Shown: positions 1 through 9,166, counted from the stretch's first letter. The stretch: 15,678 nt of DNA from JAFDVL01 sp031398365 (GCA_031398365.1 JANNND010000678.1:1-15678); one strand, 5' to 3'. Made by a program: numbers and translations. The notes: generated from the sequence alone by a model not told the origin.

Positions 1-3000
1 TCGTGAATTTGGCCCTGACGATTCAACCGGCCTTCCAATTGCTCAAGTTCCGCACTTGTCCAGGGCGGAATATTCAAAATCAACCGATCACAAACTTTTT
101 GAAATCCATCTACGCCCACAGCCATTGCGCTGCTGGCAATAAGAACATTCGTCGAACCGTTGATGAAGCTTTCACGCCCGCTTTTATCGCCACCCATATG
201 AAAGCCGACAGACCATCCCTCAGCCTCAATTGCTTGTTTCAATTGCTCAACGATTCCGTCCACATAATGTGTATAGACAATTGTTTTAGGACGAATTTCG
301 GAGAGTATAATAGGAATTCTAGCACTGGTAAGAATTTGTTCCATCTTCAAAACGGAAGTTCCATTTTCACGAATCTCATCAACCAAATCAGTACAATCAA
401 CTGGAATAGTGACGCGGTTAATTTTGATCTTCGGTTTTACTCTTGAGCGAATGCCGAGGCTGACAAACGCCTGATGCAGCCGCATGCAATTATTGATCGT
501 GGCTTTCTCGCCTAAATCAGATTGCTCAAGTCCCGTAACTAATTCCACTAGGCTTTTTCCCTCTTTGAGATTGTTGATGATAGGGGTAGCGCTCATTCCT
601 AAAACATGCAAATCGGGATTTGCTTCAGCGGCATTTGTAATCAGAGCCAAAACCATCTGTCTTCTTTTCGACGGATCATCATTTCGTTGCTTACAGCGGT
701 GAATTTCGTCAACAACAATTAAATCTAATTTGTAACGTTCAAGTAATTGGCGAATATCATTCGCAGTCGAAGGTTGCTGAAACATTTCATGATTCAGAAT
801 GATGTAATGATGTCCTTCTTCGACGCTGATCCAATCAGGATCGAAGTCTTTAGTGGTAACTCTGCTATCAGGGAAAACGTGCTTTATTTCTGAATGCCAG
901 TTATTGATTGTGTCGAGAGGGCAAATAATCACAGTCAATTTAGCATCAATGATGCGGCTGCCTAAAATCCCACCAATAGTCTTTCCTGTTCCTGTTAGTG
1001 ACAGATTTAGCATCCGTTTCTGATTTCTCAGACGGACTGCTGCAACCTTTTGCATCAAATTCGGTGGGGTGACTTTTCCGTCTACGCGGAATGACCAGCC
1101 AAGGGGGATTTGCATATCATTGGCCTGATTATATTCATCAAGAAATTGATCTCTGACCTGCCGACCATAACCATCATCAGAAAAATTCAACAACCCATCA
1201 ACTGCGGATTGATTTTCGAAGACTTCAGCCCAGATTCGATTTCGCCTTGAAGCAATGAAAAACTCAATAGCCTCGTCATCCGATGAAGCAACGATCTTGC
1301 TGCTCAAAAACTCCAGACTTTTTTGCACACGGACGGTAGGAAGGTCGGCAGACTCTACTTCAATTGAATCAATCGTATTTTCGGGGTTTTGAGGAAGGGT
1401 AGAAAGACTACCATGTATATCAAAGCCAACCTCTTTTAGTTCGGCATTTGCGTCCATAGTATCTGCCACATCAACATTACTGTCTGATAATTCGGCCTTT
1501 TTACCTTGCAATACATTATAAAGCTTTTGCCCTTTGAGCTTACCTTTGATGATGTCGTTTACAATTTTCAGCCCTTCAGCATTTTTGGTCCCTAAAACAC
1601 CCGCTTGCTCAAATATTTTATACCTCTCAGATTGTGTTAGATTTGGAATGTGTTGCTCGAGACTTGCAACAAACTGGAGAATGGACTCAATCGTCCATCC
1701 TCTCCCACAAATTGGACACCCACTCCGCCCTTGCTTCCAAGAACCACTGGAAATTCCTGAAATAGTGGCTGGCCACTCGAAATTGTCGAGCGGGCATTGA
1801 AACCAAGCTTTTTTAGCTGACCCGGTGGTAATTACTGATGGGTCAAGTTTCAAATTTCGACTATAGTTCCAATATTTAGCAACTTCATTTGGGAATGCTT
1901 CAATTAACTTATCAGCTTTTCCCCAAGCCCCTATTTTTCTTAGGTGTGTCCCATTACAAACCCTACATCCAGTATTACCTCTAGACCACTGCTGGTTGAC
2001 TGTCGCAGCAATTATTGCTTGCCACTCATTTCCATCAGAAGAGCATTTAAACCAAGCTCTCTTATTACTTCCTATTGTTAGTGTCTCAGGGTCTAAATCT
2101 AAAGACTCGTTTTTCTCGAAATTCCAATACTCAACTACATAATTAAAATAACTTTCCGTTAATAACGGCTGTTTTTCATGCTTTTTTGTTTTTCCAGCGC
2201 AAGAGGGACATCCACTCGTTCCCCCTCTTCCCCAACTTCCGATGATCTCACCGGGTTTCTTTTTCCAAGAATGTCCATCCACCGGACATTTAAGCCAAAT
2301 TGAAAATGAATTGCTTGAATAAGGTACATCTTCCGGCCTTAAGTTATCGTTTTTTTCATAATCCCATAGTTCAGCTACTCGTTCGGGGAACCTTGATGCC
2401 AAACTATTCTCTTTTTGCCTCTGCTTGATGCGTTCTTCCTTTTCCATTTCTGCAAGGAGCTTCTTTTCCTCACACTCTTTGAGATACGCGTGAAAGGCAG
2501 GGTTTTGATCTAAGTATTGGCGAACTCTCTCTCTGGAAATTCCATATCGCTCGCCGATTTCTTGATATGTTAAATCTTGCTTATATAAATTAAGAAACTC
2601 CGCACTCTTGCTAATCAATCGTTTTTGCGATTGTATCTTTTTAGGGGATAAAAAAAGTTGCGAATAGTCTTCATCTTCTTCCAAAGACTTAGATAACTTG
2701 ATCGCACTCTTTAAAGCCTCTTGACCTCTGCTGGTAATTTTTAACTTACCATCCGATATGTCTAATAACCCCTGTTCTTTAAGCGAAGGAATCACATATT
2801 TGGCTTTCTTAAGCTGATTCAGTAACCGAGGTGACTTGTTGATGAATTGTAAAAACATCGCTTCAGTCTTATTTAACTGCCGCTCATCCGTTTCAAATAA
2901 TCGTGTTATCTCAGAATCAGGGTAATAAGTCGCCTCATTTTCACTTTTTCTTTCGTCCTGATTTATCGGATTATTCAAAACATTGTACCCTCGTGTTGTG

Positions 3001-3428
3001 ATTAGAATTCTATCGGCATTGAACTCAATTAGCCCTTGGCTTTTCAAGCCTAAAACAATCTGGTTTTCAGAAAGTTTTTCAGTAAGTGGTAGGTCACTTT
3101 CATTCAGTCTTATGAGCAAAGCCTTTTGCTTTTTGCCAAGTTTTTTATTTATTTGAGTTTTGGTTTGATATTGAAAGGGTAAAGCAAATTCGCCTTGTGA
3201 CTTAAGAGGTGACTTTAAGTAATCTGTCAATTCGGTCTCTACAACTTTTTTTCCTAGCTCAGTAACAATAGGTTTTCCCTCTTGTAGTACCACTAGATTC
3301 TTTTCACATAAGGCAGAAATGACCCCTCTTAATACAGGGTTATCCACTAGCACTTCCGGATTCGCATAAATCACCGCAAGCAACTGCTTCTGCCTTTTTC
3401 CAAATGACTTTATTTCTATATAAGACAT
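1..3428 (-). CDS. Multidomain SNF2-like helicase with winged-helix repeats and three zinc ribbons (C-terminus outside window)
   Basis: The frame reads without a stop from an ATG at 3428-3426 to the left edge, giving 1142 residues plus a partial codon. A GGGGAG ribosome binding site lies just before the ATG. Three winged-helix-like repeats (about residues 8-60, 95-150, 178-235) share a pattern of K-x-Q/E-K-x-L-L, then a G-L/L-V turn and an I-T-x-x-G end. A sigma-region-4-like helix-turn-helix follows at 280-306 (TYQEIGERYGISRERVRQ), then a charged helix. Three PF14311-like zinc ribbons cover 347-410, 421-491 and 512-574, with cysteines C381/C407/C410, C462/C488/C491 and C545/C571/C574. The helicase core has motif I TGTGKT (812-817), motif II DEIH (907-910), motif III SAT (946-948) and motif VI Q-x-x-GR-x-x-RQGQ (1130-1140), the last being SNF2-like. 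It should be an ATP-dependent DNA translocase or remodeller with DNA-recognition modules. The gene is AT-rich compared with its neighbours. The role is inferred; I know of no exact named family. Confidence 0.85.
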   Translation of the reverse strand, partial: MSYIEIKSFGKRQKQLLAVIYANPEVLVDNPVLRGVISALCEKNLVVLQEGKPIVTELGKKVVETELTDYLKSPLKSQGEFALPFQYQTKTQINKKLGKKQKALLIRLNESDLPLTEKLSENQIVLGLKSQGLIEFNADRILITTRGYNVLNNPINQDERKSENEATYYPDSEITRLFETDERQLNKTEAMFLQFINKSPRLLNQLKKAKYVIPSLKEQGLLDISDGKLKITSRGQEALKSAIKLSKSLEEDEDYSQLFLSPKKIQSQKRLISKSAEFLNLYKQDLTYQEIGERYGISRERVRQYLDQNPAFHAYLKECEEKKLLAEMEKEERIKQRQKENSLASRFPERVAELWDYEKNDNLRPEDVPYSSNSFSIWLKCPVDGHSWKKKPGEIIGSWGRGGTSGCPSCAGKTKKHEKQPLLTESYFNYVVEYWNFEKNESLDLDPETLTIGSNKRAWFKCSSDGNEWQAIIAATVNQQWSRGNTGCRVCNGTHLRKIGAWGKADKLIEAFPNEVAKYWNYSRNLKLDPSVITTGSAKKAWFQCPLDNFEWPATISGISSGSWKQGRSGCPICGRGWTIESILQFVASLEQHIPNLTQSERYKIFEQAGVLGTKNAEGLKIVNDIIKGKLKGQKLYNVLQGKKAELSDSNVDVADTMDANAELKEVGFDIHGSLSTLPQNPENTIDSIEVESADLPTVRVQKSLEFLSSKIVASSDDEAIEFFIASRRNRIWAEVFENQSAVDGLLNFSDDGYGRQVRDQFLDEYNQANDMQIPLGWSFRVDGKVTPPNLMQKVAAVRLRNQKRMLNLSLTGTGKTIGGILGSRIIDAKLTVIICPLDTINNWHSEIKHVFPDSRVTTKDFDPDWISVEEGHHYIILNHEMFQQPSTANDIRQLLERYKLDLIVVDEIHRCKQRNDDPSKRRQMVLALITNAAEANPDLHVLGMSATPIINNLKEGKSLVELVTGLEQSDLGEKATINNCMRLHQAFVSLGIRSRVKPKIKINRVTIPVDCTDLVDEIRENGTSVLKMEQILTSARIPIILSEIRPKTIVYTHYVDGIVEQLKQAIEAEGWSVGFHMGGDKSGRESFINGSTNVLIASSAMAVGVDGFQKVCDRLILNIPPWTSAELEQLEGRLNRQGQIH

Positions 3429-3612
3429 AAATCTCCCCTACCACCAAAACTTGGTCGGCTTAATTTTATAGGAAAGGGGTCGGAAGATAGCGTGTGTTCT
3501 AAGGATGCACACTCTATGTGATCTGTCGAGGCAAACAGAACTTAGGACGAAATAAGAGTTTACCCATGCAGGCTCTTTTTATCTACTCTTTCAATAAATA
3601 ATCAAGGTGCTC
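3429..3612. other. Intergenic region between the DUF1501 and helicase genes
   Basis: These 184 bp are AT-rich and have no gene. Apart from the inverted repeat and -10-like box listed separately, there is a weak potential hairpin (AAGAG at about 3554 pairing with CTCTT at about 3571, followed by T's on the plus strand). It is too short-stemmed and wide-looped to call a terminator with confidence. The composition changes here from the GC-richer DUF1501 gene to the AT-rich helicase gene. Confidence 0.5.
3465..3517 (-). promoter_or_regulatory. Candidate promoter/operator of the helicase gene
   Basis: An inverted repeat with 10-bp arms (atagcgtgtg at 3487-3496, cacactctat at 3508-3517; one mismatch, 11-bp spacer) lies about 60 bp upstream of the helicase ATG. 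A TATAAA -10-like box sits at 3470-3465 on the minus strand. The arm nearest the gene occupies the expected -35 position, 16 bp from that box, and there is no good TTGACA. This layout suits a regulator-controlled promoter, but it is inferred from spacing alone. Confidence 0.35.
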
Positions 3613-5055
3613 TTACGCAAACACCTTCAAAATCGGATCACCGCCAAAGTTCGTCAACCGCTGATCGCGCCCACCAAAGTAGTATGTCAAGCGCCGATGA
3701 TCCAGGCCCATCGCGTGCAAAATCGTCGCGTGCAAATCGTAGACGGAATATGGGTCTACCGCCGCTTTTAATCCGAACTCATCCGTTTCGCCAATCATCT
3801 GTCCGCCTTTGACGCCGCCGCCTGCCATCCACATCGTAAAACCGTAATGGTTGTGGTCGCGCCCGATGCCGGATTGCGACATTGGCATGCGTCCGAACTC
3901 GCCGCCCCAGACAATCAGCGTGGAATCCAACAGGCCGCGCGCCTTCAAATCTTTAATCAAGCCCGTCATTGGCGTGTCCGTCTCTTTGCAATGCAGGCGA
4001 TGGTTTTCATCTAAGCCGAAATGTGCGTCCCACGATTCCTGTTGATGGCCGCCGCCGTGATAAAGCTGGATGAAGCGGACACCGCGCTCGACCAGGCGGC
4101 GCGCGGTCAGGCATTGCTTGCCGAAAAAGTCGGTGTGCTTTTCGCCAATGCCGTAGAGATTTTTAGTGGCTTCGGTTTCTTTCGTAATGTCTACGGCTTC
4201 GGGCGCGTGCGTTTGCATCTGGAAGGCCAATTCATAGGACGCAATGCGGGCGTCAAGGTCGCTATTCTTCCCGTGCTGTTCGCGGTGTTCCTGATTCAGT
4301 TTTTGGATGAAATCAATTTCTTTGCGCTGCAAGTGTGGGTCCACCCATTTCGGCGGATTCAGGTCTACGATGGGCGTCGCACCCGGTCGAAACGAAGTGC
4401 CTTGAAACGCCGCTGGCATAAAGCCGGAAGACCAGTTCGGTGCGCCGCCAATCGGCCCGCCGCGCCAGTCATACATCACGATGTACGCCGGAAGGTTTTG
4501 ATTCTCAGTGCCAAGGCCATATGTCACCCACGATCCGAGCGAAGGATTGCCGGGACGAATGTTGCCGCTGTTCATTTGAAAAATCGCGGGCGAGTGATTG
4601 TTGCTCAGGCAGTACAACGATTTGATGACGCAGAGTTCATCGGCGACGGAACCGAGGTTGGAATATAGCTCGGAGATGTCTACGCCGCCGCGTCCATACT
4701 TTTTGAAGTGGTAAGGCGACGCCATCAGGTTCCCGTTTTTATTGAACGTTTCCAGCTTTTCGCCTGTCGGCAACGGCTTGCCGTGATATTTGGTGAGCAT
4801 TGGTTTGGGATCAAACAAATCCACCTGACTCGGGCCTCCGTACATAAACAGGAAGATGACGGATTTCACTTTGGACGGAAAATGCGACGGCTTGACCGCC
4901 AGCAGATTGCCATTGTTTTTGGCATCTGGCGTGGCAGCGAGCAAGCCATCCTGATCCAGCATAGAGGCCATTGCGAGGCCGGAAAATCCTGCGCCTGCCT
5001 TGAAAATCAATTCGCGGCGCGACATTGGTTGCGAAGTTGGAAATTTATCGTTCAT
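3613..5055 (-). CDS. DUF1501 family protein, Tat-exported
   Basis: This 480-residue protein begins with a twin-arginine signal (S12-R13-R14-E-L followed by a Gly/Ala/Leu-rich segment to about residue 42), so it should be exported folded by the Tat system. The mature part matches DUF1501 (PF07394, alkaline-phosphatase/sulfatase-like fold). Recognisable pieces are FLFMYGGPSQVDLFDPKP near residue 70, a Ser/Asn-His-rich segment around 150, HGGGHQQESWDAH near 340 and IVWGGEFGRMP near 385. The length is normal for the family. DUF1501 genes are commonly paired with PSCyt1/PSCyt2/PSD1 genes; here the TonB receptor gene separates the two. Its biochemical activity has not been established. The ATG at 5055 has only a weak AAAGAA upstream; Met11 is an in-frame alternative that would still keep the RR motif. 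Confidence 0.93.
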   Translation of the reverse strand: MNDKFPTSQPMSRRELIFKAGAGFSGLAMASMLDQDGLLAATPDAKNNGNLLAVKPSHFPSKVKSVIFLFMYGGPSQVDLFDPKPMLTKYHGKPLPTGEKLETFNKNGNLMASPYHFKKYGRGGVDISELYSNLGSVADELCVIKSLYCLSNNHSPAIFQMNSGNIRPGNPSLGSWVTYGLGTENQNLPAYIVMYDWRGGPIGGAPNWSSGFMPAAFQGTSFRPGATPIVDLNPPKWVDPHLQRKEIDFIQKLNQEHREQHGKNSDLDARIASYELAFQMQTHAPEAVDITKETEATKNLYGIGEKHTDFFGKQCLTARRLVERGVRFIQLYHGGGHQQESWDAHFGLDENHRLHCKETDTPMTGLIKDLKARGLLDSTLIVWGGEFGRMPMSQSGIGRDHNHYGFTMWMAGGGVKGGQMIGETDEFGLKAAVDPYSVYDLHATILHAMGLDHRRLTYYFGGRDQRLTNFGGDPILKVFA

Positions 5056-5076
5056 AGAAATTCTTTCTGCAATGCC

Positions 5077-5248
5077 TCATCCACGAAGTCACACCAAATG
5101 GCACGAAGAAAAATGAGACAGGATTTACAAGATTGATGGCAGGATTTACAAGACAGGTTATTGATTGAGGCAATCTTGTGAATCCTGCAAAAAATCTTGT
5201 GAATCCTGTCAAAAAACTTCGTGTTCCTTCGTGAGGCTTCGTGGATGA
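5077..5248. repeat. Nested palindromic intergenic repeat element
   Basis: The gap between the TonB receptor and DUF1501 genes is almost filled by an imperfect palindrome. The outer arms are a perfect 12-bp inverted repeat, tcatccacgaag (5077-5088) against cttcgtggatga (5237-5248), with further CACGAAG/CTTCGTG copies inside each arm. The inner arms are two direct copies of caggatttacaaga (5119-5132 and 5140-5153) facing two inverted copies tcttgtgaatcctg (about 5174-5187 and 5195-5208), differing at one base. The core is about 20 bp. Such 'caggatttacaaga'-type repeats resemble dispersed intergenic repeats in bacterial genomes. The transcript could form a long stem-loop that reduces read-through into, or stabilises, the flanking messages. 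Confidence 0.8.
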
Positions 5249-5269
5249 AAAAGCCTCACCTTACACGCT

Positions 5270-8200
5270 TTACCACTCCAACCGCATTGTGCCTTGCAAT
5301 TGGCGCGGGCGGATGCCGTTGGCTCCGTATGAACTGCCCAGACTGACGATGCCTTCGGCGTTGGGCGAATTCAACCCTTGCAGGTTCAGCACGTTGAAAA
5401 TGTCCACATTGACGCGCAGGATGAGCTGCTCCTTGATACGGAAGAACTTCATCATCGAAACGTCAAGGCTCGAATTGAACGGCCCCAGATGATACTGATT
5501 GCGCCACGGATGCAGCCCCGTGTCCCTGGCAATACGTTGGCAATTGGTGCGCGCGCCCAGAGTCAAATCGCAGTTAGCCGTTTGCGCCACGATCTGTCCG
5601 GTCGCCGTGTCCAGCCGTCGGATCAACGGGATGTATTCGACGTTCGTGTCGTAATCATTCGCAATGTTGGGATCGGTGCTAACGGGTTGCCCGAAAAACG
5701 GTGAAGTGTAAATTGGCTTTTGCGCGGGCTTGTAATTGTCAGGCAGGCCGTACACGCCGTTGCGCAAACCCGCCGCGTTGGTGCTGCCGATTAGTCGTTG
5801 CGGGATGTAGCCATTGAACCACAGATAGCCGTCCGTGCAGCGTTCCTGCGATTTCGTGGTGGCGGCAGCCGGAGTCGCGCGGCAATCGGTGATGCGGTAT
5901 TTCTTGCCATACTGTTCAAATGTGCCGAATTCGCCCCATTGCCCTGTCGGTCGCGCGTACCACAAATTCAGGAACGCGACTTTGCCGACCATCTTCCAAC
6001 CGCCGATGACGCCGTTGACAAAGGTATTTGCACCCTTGCCAAACATCTGCCCGCGCCCGAATGGCAGATCGTAATTCCAGTTTGCGCGAATGCGATGTTT
6101 TGGCACGCCTGTGTCGCGGTCATAGAACAGGAAGCGATTCAGCGCCTCGGTATCTTGCGGCACGTTCGATTCGGGCAGGAAGACCGAAGGCACGGTTCCC
6201 GTGTCGTCGCGGAACGCATTGCCCGCCATACGCAACGCATTCGTCATCGTATAGAACGCCTGGAAGCTCAGCCCTTTGCTGAAGCGTCGCTCCACTTCTG
6301 CTGTCCAAATCGAAGTGTTGATGAACCCCGTCTTCTGATAAATGATGATGTTGGTGTACGCCGTTTGATCAAGCACGCGGCGCGCAACGTTGGCGAAGGC
6401 TCCAGTTGGCGTGGCGCGCTGTTGTGTCTTGAACCAGATGTAATCGTTCGCTTGTGGATTGATATTGAATTGCTGATCGGAGTTGATGCCGTGTTTGCCG
6501 CCATAGGTGAACCGGATCACCGTTGAAGAATTCAACTGCTTTTCAATTGTCAGGTTCCAATCGTGAATGCGCAGGTTGCGTTGATTTTCCGCCATGCCTG
6601 CCACTGCTGTTCCGCGCGCGATACCAACAGGATTCGTGGCGTCCACGATATTCGTGCTGTTCGTTCCGGCGGTAATCGTTTGCGGCGTGCGCAAGAGATA
6701 ATTGGGGATGCCATCCGGGCTTTGTGCCGCGGTGTTGGGGTTGTAGGTGAAATTCGCGCGGAACGGAGCCAAACCGAAGAACGGCACTAACAACGTGCGC
6801 ATCGGCGTGTTGGAAATATACAAGCCGTATCCGCCGCGAATCACCATCTGCTTGTTGCCATCGAACATCCGATAGGCAAAGCCGGCACGCGGGCCGATGT
6901 CGAAAAGTTGGCTGATATAAATTCCGGGGTCGCGTCCAATGTCAGCGGCGCTGGCAAATTTCACGTCTACGCCTTTGAAAGCGTCCACGACTTTTTGCGT
7001 CGTCGTGCCGTTGGCAATGTAGGACGAAATCGGGTCGGGGAAATACAGCGTGCGCGTCTTTTCATCGAAGGCGTTGATCGCGTTGTGCTTTTCGCTGAAG
7101 GCCGGGAACATATCCCAACGTGCGCCGCCGTTCAGCGTCAGCCGATTCGTCACGCGCCAGCTATCCTGAAAATACGTGCCAAAATAGCGTTCGTTCAGCT
7201 TCATGAAATTCCGCTTGAGTCCTACCGTGTACGTCGAGGCCGCGCCCAAAAAGAAGTTCGCCGCGTCGTAACCCGTTTGTGGTACGGCTGCCGGGGCAGC
7301 GGCTGAACCGAGCGTTGGACTGTGCAACGCGGTCGCCAGACTGCTGAACGCCGCCGAGCCGGAAATCGCACCTTGATCCGGTTGCAGGTGTTGCCGCTGG
7401 TTATTGAAACGCCAGCCGAATTCCAGCTTGTGGCTCGCTTTCAGCAGCGAATAATTTTGCTCAGCGTTGGTCGTGATTGTGTACAGCGCACGGCGGTTGT
7501 CGCCTTCAATATAGTTCATGAAGCCGTTGCCGGTGATGTTCGGAAAGCCGAGTTCGGCAAGTGGATTGGGCAAACCCAGCCGTTGCGAGAAATCCTCTGT
7601 GGTCGGGCCAGTGACGGTGCGCGTGCTTTGCCACGTGCGATTGAATACGGTCTCGACGAAAAACTTGGGCGAGAACAGATGTGTCCAACTCGTTGCGCCC
7701 GTGATGCCTTCCATCGGCAGATACGTCACGTTCGCTTCTTTGTTCAGCGTCGGCGCGCCGTTGTTGCCTGCTGTGCCGAGAAAGTTCGCCCGGTTTTTGC
7801 CGCCATTGATTTTGAAGAAGGCGTTGTCTTTATCGCTGAAGCGATGGTCAACGCGAATCGTGTTTTGGTCGTTGCGTTGATTGGGCAACACATTCGTCGG
7901 AACTGGCGTGCGGTAATTAGTGGCAACCAACGGGTTCACACTCGGATCGGTTGGCAACGGCGTAATCGCAAAGAGTGCGCGTGCCAGCGGACTCATGCGA
8001 TTGACCGGAATGATGTTGTTCGGGAACGGATCACGCAGCGATTGTTGCCGCCCATTGGCGAGCGTCACGATGCGCGTCGTCGCCGGGTCATACAAGGTGA
8101 TGGCGCGTCCCAGACTGTCCTGCAAGCCGCTGAAATCACCGCGTCGCCACGCTTCGGTCGGCACGACAAAATCGCGCGTGATGCCTTGTTTCAAGCGTAG

Positions 8201-9166
8201 ACTTTCGCGCGAGAAAAACCAGAAGGTGCGATTCTTGCCGTTGTAGACCTTCGCGCCGCCTTCACCAAACTTTGGCAAAAACACCGGGCCGCTGGCTGAA
8301 AACCCATATTCATTCCGTAACAGCGTCGGCACTTTGTATTCCTGCCCCGTGAACAACACATCCTGCCGCGCACGCGCGACACCAAAACCGTTGTTGCGAT
8401 GCGTTTCGAACGCGGTGAAGCGCAATTTGTTTTGCCCGCCTTTGGTCGTGACGATGACGGATGTCGGGCGATTGTACTTGGCCGATGACGTGCTGGTTTC
8501 GACGCGCACTTCGCCGATAGATTCCAACCCTTGAATGATGCCGGAGCCGCCAAATTCGCGGTTGTTCGACGACGCGCCGTCCTGCACATAATCGGTCGAA
8601 TAGCCCATCAACCCCGCTGCGCGCACGCCGCCGTTTACATCGAAGTTCGCTTCGAGGCCGGGTACGGTGTCTTCGAGCAGCGCGTTGATGTTGCGACCAT
8701 TGATCGGCAATTCCTTGATGCGCTGCGAATCTAGCGTGCTGCCGACGGTCGCGTCGGTGACGTTCACGAGCGGCGAGATGCTGCCTTCGATGACGACCGT
8801 TTCGCTGACATCGCCGACTGAAAGCGTCGGAGTGAGTTCCGTTGTGCGTCCGGTCTCAACGGTCATTTCGCCTTGCCACGCTTTCATGCCCGCCGCTTCG
8901 ACACGGATGCGATAGCGTCCAATCGGCAACGATGGCGTCAGGAACGAGCCTTCGTTGTTGGCAACAACGTTGGTATCAACATTGGTGGCGAGATTGTGAA
9001 TGGTGATTTTCGCGCCGGGTAAGGCCGCGCCCGTCGCATCTTTCACGGTGCCTTGAATTGCGCCGCCGCCGGAAATGCTTTGGGCGAAAGCAGCAGAGCA
9101 AGAAAATAGCCCCGTTGCCACCAGCAACAAGAGCCACCGGGTGAGTGGGGAAGAGGGGTTGTTCAT
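5270..9166 (-). CDS. TonB-dependent receptor, Oar-like, with carboxypeptidase-regulatory-like domain
   Basis: This 1298-residue outer-membrane protein starts with a Sec signal peptide (Arg10, a hydrophobic LLLLVATGLF core, cleavage probably after AFA at 28). A carboxypeptidase-regulatory-like beta-sandwich follows at about 35-115 (GTVKDATGAALPGAKITI). The plug domain lies at about 135-240 (LPINGRNINALLEDTVPG, YVQDGASSNN, ESIGEVRVETSTSSAKY). A long beta-barrel ends in the C-terminal aromatic signature RLEW. This architecture is the greatly expanded TonB receptor class of Acidobacteriota, which imports large ligands such as oligosaccharides using TonB/ExbBD energy; the ligand cannot be read here. 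AAGGAG lies 7 bp before the ATG. The gene begins only 16 bp after the PSCyt/PSD1 stop, so the two are almost certainly co-transcribed. Length is at the upper end for the class and no frameshift is seen. Confidence 0.95.
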   Translation of the reverse strand: MNNPSSPLTRWLLLLVATGLFSCSAAFAQSISGGGAIQGTVKDATGAALPGAKITIHNLATNVDTNVVANNEGSFLTPSLPIGRYRIRVEAAGMKAWQGEMTVETGRTTELTPTLSVGDVSETVVIEGSISPLVNVTDATVGSTLDSQRIKELPINGRNINALLEDTVPGLEANFDVNGGVRAAGLMGYSTDYVQDGASSNNREFGGSGIIQGLESIGEVRVETSTSSAKYNRPTSVIVTTKGGQNKLRFTAFETHRNNGFGVARARQDVLFTGQEYKVPTLLRNEYGFSASGPVFLPKFGEGGAKVYNGKNRTFWFFSRESLRLKQGITRDFVVPTEAWRRGDFSGLQDSLGRAITLYDPATTRIVTLANGRQQSLRDPFPNNIIPVNRMSPLARALFAITPLPTDPSVNPLVATNYRTPVPTNVLPNQRNDQNTIRVDHRFSDKDNAFFKINGGKNRANFLGTAGNNGAPTLNKEANVTYLPMEGITGATSWTHLFSPKFFVETVFNRTWQSTRTVTGPTTEDFSQRLGLPNPLAELGFPNITGNGFMNYIEGDNRRALYTITTNAEQNYSLLKASHKLEFGWRFNNQRQHLQPDQGAISGSAAFSSLATALHSPTLGSAAAPAAVPQTGYDAANFFLGAASTYTVGLKRNFMKLNERYFGTYFQDSWRVTNRLTLNGGARWDMFPAFSEKHNAINAFDEKTRTLYFPDPISSYIANGTTTQKVVDAFKGVDVKFASAADIGRDPGIYISQLFDIGPRAGFAYRMFDGNKQMVIRGGYGLYISNTPMRTLLVPFFGLAPFRANFTYNPNTAAQSPDGIPNYLLRTPQTITAGTNSTNIVDATNPVGIARGTAVAGMAENQRNLRIHDWNLTIEKQLNSSTVIRFTYGGKHGINSDQQFNINPQANDYIWFKTQQRATPTGAFANVARRVLDQTAYTNIIIYQKTGFINTSIWTAEVERRFSKGLSFQAFYTMTNALRMAGNAFRDDTGTVPSVFLPESNVPQDTEALNRFLFYDRDTGVPKHRIRANWNYDLPFGRGQMFGKGANTFVNGVIGGWKMVGKVAFLNLWYARPTGQWGEFGTFEQYGKKYRITDCRATPAAATTKSQERCTDGYLWFNGYIPQRLIGSTNAAGLRNGVYGLPDNYKPAQKPIYTSPFFGQPVSTDPNIANDYDTNVEYIPLIRRLDTATGQIVAQTANCDLTLGARTNCQRIARDTGLHPWRNQYHLGPFNSSLDVSMMKFFRIKEQLILRVNVDIFNVLNLQGLNSPNAEGIVSLGSSYGANGIRPRQLQGTMRLEW

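Noticed and set aside
1..1800. Small plus-strand frames at the left end (147, 72 and 88 codons)
   Set aside because: They lie opposite the continuous helicase frame, which carries clear motifs; the plus-strand products resemble nothing.
7322..8200. Long plus-strand open frame (292 codons) and several others opposite the TonB, PSCyt and DUF1501 genes
   Set aside because: They are antisense to well-supported proteins, rich in Arg and Cys typical of shadow frames, and resemble no family.
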